Source: Nanobdellota archaeon (GTDB lineage: Archaea > Nanobdellota > Nanobdellia > Pacearchaeales > GW2011-AR1). From it: a DNA stretch of 6,281 bases. Under the pieces are notes generated by a model. That model saw nothing but the letters and a program-made list of their open reading frames with translations, made no database searches and was not told where the DNA came from. Location: positions 1-6,281 of the forward strand of contig JAHJRS010000077.1 in the NCBI GenBank assembly GCA_018830845.1. Direction: 5' to 3'. The position numbers and the translations under genes are program-made. Below, piece by piece: positions 1 through 4,159 of this stretch (the first letter of the stretch is position 1; the number at the start of each line of letters is the position of its first letter).

Positions 1-14
1 ACTCCAAGTTTACC

Positions 15-25
15 TTTTAATAAAT
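15..25 (+). promoter_or_regulatory. Putative TATA box for the YjbQ-family gene
   Basis: The AT stretch TTTTAATAAAT is the only TATA-like element near the left edge. Archaeal transcription normally starts about 25 bp after the box centre, which here means around positions 43-50. That would make either ATG 49 a leaderless start or give a leader of about 50 nt before ATG 97. Seen from sequence only; the fit is looser than at the other promoters in the window. Confidence 0.35.
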
Positions 26-29
26 CACA

Positions 30-53
30 ATCATTTCATCTTGTAGAAATGAT
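30..53 (+). repeat. Inverted repeat, 8-bp stem and 8-nt loop
   Basis: ATCATTTC (30-37) is exactly complementary to GAAATGAT (46-53), with ATCTTGTA between them. It overlaps the predicted transcription start and the ATG at 49. It directly precedes a second, GC-rich hairpin at 56-83. It may be an RNA stem or a protein-binding palindrome; nothing in the sequence decides between them. Confidence 0.45.
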
Positions 54-55
54 AA

Positions 56-86
56 GCCGGCCACGAATCACGGCGGGGCCGGCCCC
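56..86 (+). promoter_or_regulatory. GC-rich hairpin or palindrome in the 5' region of the YjbQ gene
   Basis: GCCGGCC (56-62) pairs perfectly with GGCCGGC (77-83) across a 14-nt loop. The right arm lies inside the 12-bp perfect palindrome GGGGCCGGCCCC (75-86). In this stretch 26 of 31 bases are G or C, in a window that is otherwise strongly AT-rich. It ends about 10 nt before ATG 97, so in a leadered mRNA it would fold directly upstream of the start codon. It has no poly-T tail typical of a terminator, and it does not match a TPP riboswitch core that I can recognise. Confidence 0.5.
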
Positions 87-96
87 AATATTCAAA

Positions 97-510
97 ATGG
101 CAGTTTATTCAAAGAAAATAAAAGTTCACACTAAAGAAAAAATAGCTTTTGTAAGGATTACAGACGAAGTAAAAAAAGCAGTTAAAGAATCAGGGGTTCA
201 GGATGGTATTGTTTTGGTTAATCCTATGCATATAACCTCTTCAATTTTCATTAATGACAATGAACGAGGACTTCTTCGTGACTTTAAAGAGTGGCTTGAA
301 AGGCTTGCTCCAAAAAATTTTGATTATAATCACCGCCAAACTGGTGAGGACAACGGATACGCACACCTTTGGAGGACAATAATGGGCCGTGAAGTTGTCG
401 TTTCAGTTCAAAATTTTGAGCTTGAACTTGGAAGGTGGGAAGAAATTTTTTATGGGGAGTTCGACGGGAAAAGAGATAAAAAAATTTTGATTAAGGTTTT
501 GGGGGAGTAA
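97..510 (+). CDS. yjbQ: YjbQ/UPF0047 family protein (possible secondary thiamine-phosphate synthase)
   Basis: A 137-residue protein matching the YjbQ/UPF0047 family over its full length; the family is usually 130-140 residues. Visible family signatures are the segment from PMHITSS to INDNERGLL (residues 43-60), the H79 region, [11 protein letters not shown] (88-98), LGRWEEIF (111-118) and the C-terminal [18 protein letters not shown]45, H79 and H90 match the family's conserved histidines, which cluster around a metal or ligand site. Family knowledge: Escherichia coli YjbQ shows weak thiamine-phosphate synthase activity, but the true role is not settled. I chose ATG 97 because it gives the normal family length. 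An in-frame ATG at 49 would add 16 residues (Met-Ile-Ser-Arg-Pro...) translated from the GC-rich hairpin, and the TATA position would allow that start. No thiamine gene lies next to it. Confidence 0.85.
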   Translation: MAVYSKKIKVHTKEKIAFVRITDEVKKAVKESGVQDGIVLVNPMHITSSIFINDNERGLLRDFKEWLERLAPKNFDYNHRQTGEDNGYAHLWRTIMGREVVVSVQNFELELGRWEEIFYGEFDGKRDKKILIKVLGE

Positions 511-548
511 ATCAAAATTTTTCCCTGTTTTTGTTTAATTTTTTTATT
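511..548 (+). terminator. T-rich transcription end after the YjbQ gene
   Basis: Immediately after the stop codon come several T runs (T5, T5, T7) without a clear stem. Archaeal RNA polymerase can terminate at such T-tracts alone. This is inferred from base composition. Confidence 0.4.
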
Positions 549-595
549 GTTATTTTAAAATTAATAAAAAAATATTTTTACGTCGATAAATTTAG

Positions 596-632
596 TTTTT
601 TTTAAATTTTTTTTAAATTTTTTTTAAAAAAA
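596..632 (+). repeat. Phased T8-A3 repeats followed by A7
   Basis: Three T8 tracts (596-603, 607-614, 618-625) are separated by AAA and followed by A7 (626-632), giving an exact 11-bp period. A-tracts phased near the helical repeat bend DNA, and T/A tracts also resist wrapping by chromatin proteins. The block ends 8 bp before the TATA box of the next gene, so it could act as an upstream promoter element. It may also help terminate the preceding transcript. Confidence 0.6.
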
Positions 633-640
633 TAAGAAGT

Positions 641-648
641 TATATAAA
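641..648 (+). promoter_or_regulatory. TATA box of the basic-protein gene
   Basis: TATATAAA is the best TATA match in the window and sits just after the phased T-tracts. Its centre is about 21.5 bp before the TTG at 666, a little shorter than the 25.5 bp seen at other genes here. The transcript therefore starts at or very near the start codon. Confidence 0.55.
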
Positions 649-665
649 CAAACTTTTCATTTGAT

Positions 666-920
666 TTGCGTCAATTTGAAAGTGCAAAAATTTTCAAGTT
701 AAAACCAAACTTAGTTTGGCGGCATAAATTAAAAGAGGTGTATGAAGAAGTGTTAAGAAAAGGCCGAGCTGCCAAAAAAAAGGTAAGGAAAAAGCCTGTT
801 AAAAGAAAGGCAGTTCAGAGGAGGCCTGTTAAAGAAACCAAAAAGATGGTAAAAAAAACAACTAAGAAGAAAACAACAAAACCTAAAAAAAAGACTACAA
901 GAAAAGTAAAAAAGAAGTAG
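666..920 (+). CDS. Small Lys/Arg-rich protein with histone H1-like tail
   Basis: An 84-residue protein that I do not recognise as a named family. Residues 1-35 form a mixed, probably helical head (…VWRHKLKEVYEEVLRKG). Residues 36-84 are almost entirely Lys, Arg, Thr, Pro and Val, with a loose 10-residue repeat around KKPVK (42-46) and RRPVK (52-56), then KTT/KKK runs. This resembles histone H1-like and bacterial HctB-like tails, or a nucleic-acid-binding extension, so a role in DNA compaction or RNA binding is an inference. There is no ATG in frame: the reading frame is closed upstream by TAA at 645-647, and TTG 666 is the only good initiator that keeps the head. It has a strong TATA box, upstream curved DNA and its own downstream terminator, which suggests an independently and perhaps highly expressed gene. 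Confidence 0.65.
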   Translation: MRQFESAKIFKLKPNLVWRHKLKEVYEEVLRKGRAAKKKVRKKPVKRKAVQRRPVKETKKMVKKTTKKKTTKPKKKTTRKVKKK

Positions 921-926
921 TTTTTT

Positions 927-948
927 AGATTAGGGGCATAATCTTTTT
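927..948 (+). terminator. Hairpin plus T-run terminator
   Basis: AGATTA (927-932) pairs perfectly with TAATCT (939-944) around a GGGGCA loop, and the stem runs into TTTTT (944-948). It lies 7 bp after the stop of the basic-protein gene. The shape is that of an intrinsic terminator, although the 6-bp stem is AT-rich and weak; in archaea the T-run alone may suffice. The remaining DNA to 1069 is T-rich and shows no gene. Confidence 0.5.
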
Positions 949-1069
949 GGTTGGAGAGATTTTATTTTTATTTTTATAATTTTTAAGATTTTGGGTGATT
1001 TTCAAATTGATAACCCTTTTAAAGTATTTATTTTTAGTAATTTTGTTCTGATTTGAAACAGATGTATAT

Positions 1070-1141
1070 GGCTCTGTAGCTCAGTGTCAGAGCGCTGCTC
1101 TCATGAGGCAGAGGTCGGGAGTTAAATTCTCCTCAGAGCCA
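1070..1141 (+). tRNA. tRNA with CAT anticodon (elongator Met, or Ile2 read with modified C34)
   Basis: A complete 72-nt cloverleaf including discriminator A1141. Acceptor arm GGCTCTG/CAGAGCC, all 7 pairs; D stem GCTC/GAGC; anticodon stem CTGCT/GGCAG with one T-G pair; anticodon CAT at 1102-1104; variable loop AGGTC; T stem GGGAG/CTCCT. No intron and no encoded CCA. It is not the initiator: there is no run of three G-C pairs in the anticodon stem and the first acceptor pair is G-C. Elongator Met is the default reading; tRNA-Ile2, whose C34 is modified to agmatidine by TiaS in archaea, cannot be excluded. Oddities: the 7-nt D loop AGTGTCA has T at position 19, the T loop TTAAATT has A at 56 instead of C, and position 37 is G where A is expected. 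A T5 run at 1142-1146 can end transcription. Confidence 0.93.
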
Positions 1142-1159
1142 TTTTTAATTGTAATAATC

Positions 1160-1167
1160 TTTATAAA
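1160..1167 (+). promoter_or_regulatory. TATA box of the zinc-ribbon gene
   Basis: TTTATAAA, centred 25.5 bp before ATG 1189, which places the transcription start on the ATG: a leaderless mRNA. Confidence 0.6.
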
Positions 1168-1188
1168 GCCTTTTTTAATATAATTTTT

Positions 1189-1470
1189 ATGGTCGAAGAA
1201 GATAAAAAAAAGGAGTATATTATCCAGAGAGAGGAGTTTAAAGAAAAGAAAAAAAATTTATTAAATAAAATTCTTGAGCATGAGTCTGAAATTAAGAATC
1301 TTCATAAACAAATAAATGGAGCACGTCCTGTTACCGAGAACGGAGAGCTTATCTGTAATTATTGTGATACCCAAAGTATGAAGTATATTGGAAGAACCCC
1401 CCAAGGGGGTCTGGCTGGGGGAGATGATATTTATAAATGTGAAATTTGCGAAAGAGACAATTTTGATTAA
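1189..1470 (+). CDS. Coiled-coil and zinc-ribbon small protein
   Basis: A 93-residue protein. Residues 3-42 are a charged helix rich in Lys and Glu with Leu/Ile at heptad-like spacing, probably a short coiled coil. Residues 55-90 are a zinc ribbon: C56-x-x-C59 and C84-x-x-C87 are the metal ligands. Between them is the stretch YIGRTPQGGLAGGDDIYKC (66-84). The function is unknown to me; small ribbons of this kind usually bind nucleic acid or a protein partner, and the helix suggests dimerisation. The start at ATG 1189 is supported by the TATA box 25.5 bp upstream. It is convergent with the eS17 gene, with only 10 bp between the two stops. Codons for Thr-Pro-Gln-Gly-Gly form a C/G hairpin in the DNA. 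Confidence 0.75.
   Translation: MVEEDKKKEYIIQREEFKEKKKNLLNKILEHESEIKNLHKQINGARPVTENGELICNYCDTQSMKYIGRTPQGGLAGGDDIYKCEICERDNFD
1396..1410 (+). repeat. In-gene GC hairpin ACCCCC-CAA-GGGGGT
   Basis: A perfect 6-bp stem with a 3-nt loop inside the zinc-ribbon coding region. It is made by consecutive ACC CCC CAA GGG GGT codons in an otherwise AT-rich gene. The peptide fixes the first two bases of each codon, but the G/C third positions are a choice. Confidence 0.5.
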
Positions 1471-1480
1471 ATAACCAGAA

Positions 1481-1687
1481 TCATTTAACAATAAGTTTTT
1501 CAGCTTCTTTTTTCTTTTGTTTTATGAATCTTGACAGATATCCTGCCATTTTGTTTCTCATTTTCTTTGAAGGCATTTCTTTTCCGAGTATGTTCTTGTT
1601 TTTTTCAAAGTTATCATGAAACTCAAGACCATTTTGCATAAGTTCATTTGATGCTCTTTTTACCTGTTTTGTTTTGATTTTTCCCAT
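1481..1687 (-). CDS. rps17e: Small-subunit ribosomal protein eS17
   Basis: A 68-residue protein matching archaeal/eukaryotic ribosomal protein eS17, a component of the 30S subunit with no bacterial counterpart. The family pattern is clear: MGKIKTKQVKRASNELM at the N-terminus, an F-x-x-N-K stretch (residues 27-31), then MPSKKMRNKMAGYLSRFIK (38-56). Archaeal members are about 60-70 residues, so it is full length; the last 12 residues are a Lys-rich tail. ATG 1687 is supported by the family start MG(K/R) and by a T/A-rich box centred about 26 bp upstream. It lies 38 bp downstream of the winged-helix gene on the same strand but appears to have its own promoter. This gene is the strongest evidence that the DNA is archaeal. 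Confidence 0.92.
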   Translation of the reverse strand: MGKIKTKQVKRASNELMQNGLEFHDNFEKNKNILGKEMPSKKMRNKMAGYLSRFIKQKKKEAEKLIVK

Positions 1688-1708
1688 TCTTAAAGAATAT
1701 AAAACCTC

Positions 1709-1718
1709 TTTTTTAAAG
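1709..1718 (-). promoter_or_regulatory. TATA-like box of the eS17 gene
   Basis: On the minus strand this reads CTTTAAAAAA, centred about 26 bp before ATG 1687, in the 38-bp gap after the winged-helix gene. The spacing agrees with the other leaderless starts in the window. Confidence 0.45.
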
Positions 1719-1725
1719 CTTGCGA

Positions 1726-2583
1726 TTACTCTATTTTTTTTATAGAATCCATTCTTCTTGCTGCATTAATGAGGCCCTGCATTTTTTTTGGAATTTCACC
1801 AATTGATAAAATAGAATAATTCAGACCCTCTTCCTCTGCCTTCTTGTGGGCTCCGAGAACTTCTTTTTCGGTTATTCTTTTCTTGTTGTAGGCAATCAGG
1901 AGTTTTTCATCTCCCCCCTCTTTCACTTTTAAAATAAGGTCTTTTTTGTTGAAGCTTACAATATCCATGATTTCCACTTTGTTTTTTGATAAGTATTCCT
2001 TCACTTTATTGAAAAATTTTTCATCATTTTGCTTTGTTGATTTTCTCTTTTTTGAGGAGGGCCTTGAAATTCTCTTCTTTTTTGTGGGGATTTCTTTTTT
2101 TTGCATTTCTTCTTTTTCATCCTCTTTTTTTGGCAAATGCTTTTTCCCCTTCTCATCCTCTTTTTGGTAATCTCCCTCCTGAACTGAAAAATATCTCCAA
2201 ATTATCTCTCCTTCTTTTTCAAAGGGTTTTGCAAAATCTTTTATTCCCCTTAAGGCTATCCTTATCGCAGGCTCCTGCTTCGAATCCTCAAGAAATTTTT
2301 CTTTTTTGATAAGGGAAAATGCCTCATACTCTTTTCCTTTGATGTAATTTGAAAATTTTTCAAGCCCTTCTTCCTGTCCAGGGATAAAATAAAGAGGGCT
2401 TGTTCCAATCTTCATGTTGGAAACTTTTATTTTTTGGTGGGAGATCAATTCAGATAAAAACGCCGAGGTAAAAATAATATCCATCCCTGCATTTTTTGCA
2501 ATATGAACAGGGAGGCTTGGTCCGTTTATTTCAATAAATCTCAATATTTTTTCTTTTATTAAATTTGCATCGTTAATGGGCAT
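1726..2583 (-). CDS. Winged-helix protein with Lys/Glu linker and possible nuclease-like C-terminal domain
   Basis: A 285-residue protein that I do not recognise as a named family. Residues 7-72 have winged-helix character: a helix (LIKEKILRFIEING), then PVHIAKNAGMD, then a second helix and a K-I-K-V wing strand ending near SPLYFIPG. Residues 73-135 continue with helices and end EIIWRYF. Residues 139-188 are a charged low-complexity linker full of Lys, Glu and Arg. Residues 189-285 show the order helix, two strands (DIVSF, DLILKV), strand (LLIAY), helix, strand (YSILSIG), helix, reminiscent of a PD-(D/E)xK fold. However, the usual E-x-K is replaced by Y-N-K, so a catalytically dead nucleic-acid-binding domain is the more likely reading. 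An ATG at 2601 would add 6 residues, but the TATA box (2605-2612) lies too close to it and exactly 25.5 bp from ATG 2583, so 2583 is chosen. Confidence 0.75.
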   Translation of the reverse strand: MPINDANLIKEKILRFIEINGPSLPVHIAKNAGMDIIFTSAFLSELISHQKIKVSNMKIGTSPLYFIPGQEEGLEKFSNYIKGKEYEAFSLIKKEKFLEDSKQEPAIRIALRGIKDFAKPFEKEGEIIWRYFSVQEGDYQKEDEKGKKHLPKKEDEKEEMQKKEIPTKKKRISRPSSKKRKSTKQNDEKFFNKVKEYLSKNKVEIMDIVSFNKKDLILKVKEGGDEKLLIAYNKKRITEKEVLGAHKKAEEEGLNYSILSIGEIPKKMQGLINAARRMDSIKKIE

Positions 2584-2604
2584 AAAATAAGTAGTTTGCA
2601 TCCA

Positions 2605-2612
2605 ATTATAAA
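2605..2612 (-). promoter_or_regulatory. TATA box of the winged-helix gene
   Basis: TTTATAAT on the minus strand, in the 40-bp gap after endA. Its centre is 25.5 bp from ATG 2583 and only about 7 bp from ATG 2601, so it decides the start in favour of 2583. Confidence 0.55.
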
Positions 2613-2623
2613 TGTTTTTAGGT

Positions 2624-3151
2624 TTAGAACTTTTTCCAGTTTATTTCGTAGTAAAGAATGTTTCCTTCGCCATCTTCGATTGCCAGAAGAACTTTTTTCT
2701 TTGTAGAATTTGCGACCCTGTTTTTTAAGATAAATTCCTCCCATTTAACTTTACCCGAGAACTTTTGTACTGAAAGAAGCCATTCTGAATGTGCCGTTCC
2801 GGGTTTTTTTCCCTTGCCATAGAGGGAGAAATCTGCTCCATATTTTATTGCAGACTTAAGAATGAATCCTTTTTTTCTTAATCCTTCATAAACCCGATAT
2901 TTTGTGCTAAAATTTTTATCAATCTTTGAAAACTTTACAATTAATTCAGATTCGTTTAACAATTTTTTTCCAAAGTTGATTTTCATACCCTTGTTTTTGA
3001 AAAGAAAGAATCCCTCTGAAAGTGAGTAAATTATCTTTTCGTTGACTCTCTCACCAAATGAGCTTTCTTTTGACAAAGTGTATGCCTTTTTTGAATTGCT
3101 TGAAAGTGTTTCTCCGGAAAGTTGTGCATTGAATGAATCTTTTTTTCCCAT
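2624..3151 (-). CDS. endA: tRNA-splicing endonuclease EndA
   Basis: A 175-residue tRNA-intron endonuclease, which cuts the bulge-helix-bulge motif at both intron ends of pre-tRNAs (and can cut pre-rRNA), leaving 2',3'-cyclic phosphate ends for RtcB ligation. The C-terminal catalytic domain is evident: YRVYEGLRKKGFILKSAIKYGADFSLY, then HSEWLLSV, then NRVANSTKKKVLLAI and GNILYYEINW. The catalytic triad of the family maps to Y111, H121 and the Lys cluster 151-153, K152 aligning best. Residues 1-75 are the more variable N-terminal domain. The length matches the homotetrameric (alpha4) form known from Methanocaldococcus (about 179 residues), not the fused epsilon2 form of about 390 residues found in ARMAN archaea. 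A TATA box 25.5 bp upstream supports ATG 3151. The gene is divergent from the ABC operon. The one tRNA in this window has no intron, so its substrates lie elsewhere. Confidence 0.92.
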   Translation of the reverse strand: MGKKDSFNAQLSGETLSSNSKKAYTLSKESSFGERVNEKIIYSLSEGFFLFKNKGMKINFGKKLLNESELIVKFSKIDKNFSTKYRVYEGLRKKGFILKSAIKYGADFSLYGKGKKPGTAHSEWLLSVQKFSGKVKWEEFILKNRVANSTKKKVLLAIEDGEGNILYYEINWKKF

Positions 3152-3172
3152 GATACTTATTGAAAAGAGGAA

Positions 3173-3180
3173 TATTTAAA
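3173..3180 (-). promoter_or_regulatory. TATA box of endA
   Basis: TTTAAATA on the minus strand, centre 25.5 bp from ATG 3151, in the 85-bp divergent gap shared with the ABC operon promoter. Confidence 0.55.
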
Positions 3181-3207
3181 ATTTCTCAATTTGCCTTTTG
3201 TAATAAA

Positions 3208-3215
3208 TTTAAAAA
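3208..3215 (+). promoter_or_regulatory. TATA box of the ABC transporter operon
   Basis: TTTAAAAA, centre 25.5 bp before ATG 3237, predicting a leaderless mRNA for the ATPase gene. It lies about 35 bp from the divergent endA TATA box, so the two promoters may interfere or share a regulator; no palindromic operator is apparent between them. Confidence 0.55.
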
Positions 3216-3236
3216 AGATGCTTTCTTTAAAAAACA

Positions 3237-4157
3237 ATGGATGACAAGCTAATCCAACTTAAGGGAGTGACCAAGAGGTTTGGCAAAAATACCGTCTTGG
3301 ATTCAATTGATCTTGATATCCCAGAGGATAAAATTACAGGAATAATTGGAGCCTCAGGGGAAGGAAAGTCGACTATTCTGAAAATGATTGCTTCTTTTTA
3401 CAAGCCAACATCCGGAAAGATTCTTTATTTTAACCGGGATATCTTCAAGGACACCATGAACATAAAGAGATCATTTGGGCTTGCAATTGAAGGGGGCTCT
3501 TTTTATGAAAATTTGACCGTTAAAGAAAATCTGGTTTATTTTGGGAGGCTTTACCATGTTTCAAAGAAAGTTCTTTTTCCAAGAGTTGAAGGTCTGATGA
3601 AGTTTGTTGGTTTGTCACGTGCAGAGGATGTTTTGGCTAAGAATCTTTCACTTGGGATGAAGAAAAGGCTTGACATTGCATGTGCTCTTGTCCACAACCC
3701 TCATGTTCTTATCCTTGACGAACCTACCGCAGATTTAGACCCTCTTTTAAGATTTCAAATTATGAAGCTTGTGAAAAAAATAAACTCCCATGGGACAACC
3801 ATTGTATTCACAACCCAACTTTTAAGTGAAGCCGATAAAATCTGCGATAAAGTGGCAATTCTTTACAATGAGAAAATTATTGAGCAGGAATCTTCATCAA
3901 AATTAAAGAGCAAATATAAATCCAATGATTTAGATGGAGTTTTTAGGAAGATATTTTCCAAAAAAGGAAGAAAAACTTATCAGGAATCCATTCATAAGAA
4001 AACAAAATTTGAAGAGCCTTCTCATGAGGGCGGAGCGGCTATGTTCGGAGGGGACGAAAAGAAAGATTCCAACGACTCCATTACCCGGGAAGAGCTTGAA
4101 GAAGTTTTTGCTTCAAAAAAGAATAAGAAGCACAAAAAGAAAGGGGGGACTGAATAA
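3237..4157 (+). CDS. ABC exporter ATP-binding protein, DrrA/ABC-2 type
   Basis: A 306-residue ATPase subunit that powers export through the permease encoded 2 bp downstream. Walker A GASGEGKST (38-46), signature LSLGMKKR (137-144), Walker B VLILDE (157-162) with catalytic E162, and D-loop ADLD (165-168) are intact. The switch position carries Gln (TTQLLSEAD, Q194) instead of His, as is common in DrrA-like proteins. The Q-loop position is Glu (FGLAIEGG, E85) rather than Gln, which is less usual. After the ABC fold (to about 220) comes an 85-residue charged tail with two L-x-x-V-F segments (DLDGVF near 231-236, ELEEVF near 286-291) and a Lys-rich end; DrrA-type proteins also carry a C-terminal module that contacts the permease. 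The substrate cannot be told from sequence; lipids, antibiotics or polymers are the usual cargo of this class. Confidence 0.9.
   Translation: MDDKLIQLKGVTKRFGKNTVLDSIDLDIPEDKITGIIGASGEGKSTILKMIASFYKPTSGKILYFNRDIFKDTMNIKRSFGLAIEGGSFYENLTVKENLVYFGRLYHVSKKVLFPRVEGLMKFVGLSRAEDVLAKNLSLGMKKRLDIACALVHNPHVLILDEPTADLDPLLRFQIMKLVKKINSHGTTIVFTTQLLSEADKICDKVAILYNEKIIEQESSSKLKSKYKSNDLDGVFRKIFSKKGRKTYQESIHKKTKFEEPSHEGGAAMFGGDEKKDSNDSITREELEEVFASKKNKKHKKKGGTE
4143..4148 (+). promoter_or_regulatory. Shine-Dalgarno-like G-run before the permease gene
   Basis: A run of six G bases at the end of the ATPase gene, 11 nt before ATG 4160. It could pair with a C-rich anti-Shine-Dalgarno sequence. The permease is the one gene here that must be translated from inside a transcript, so an SD site is expected here and not at the leaderless genes. 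Confidence 0.4.
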
Positions 4158-4159
4158 AT

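Noticed and set aside
1..48. 3' end of an upstream gene or RNA at the left edge
   Set aside because: Only 48 bases are visible before the first ATG, with no recognisable coding or tRNA signature beyond a TATA-like stretch.
596..632. CRISPR-like or tandem-repeat array
   Set aside because: The T8A3 units are only 11 bp with no unique spacers; they fit phased A/T tracts, not CRISPR.
1070..1141. tRNA pseudogene or initiator tRNA
   Set aside because: All stems pair and the discriminator and terminator are in place, so decay is unlikely; the anticodon stem lacks the three G-C pairs of initiators.
1261..1491. Minus-strand open frame of 76 codons over the zinc-ribbon gene
   Set aside because: It is antisense to a gene with a clear CxxC...CxxC signature and TATA box, and its own translation has no family features.
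1946..2309. Two plus-strand open frames rich in Phe, Leu and Ser, resembling membrane proteins
   Set aside because: They are antisense to the Lys/Glu-rich linker of the winged-helix gene; Lys/Glu codons read backwards give Phe/Leu/Ser, so the hydrophobic look is an artefact.
2559..2744. Minus-strand open frame of 61 codons between endA and the winged-helix gene
   Set aside because: It overlaps the end of endA and the start of the winged-helix gene in another frame and has no recognisable features.
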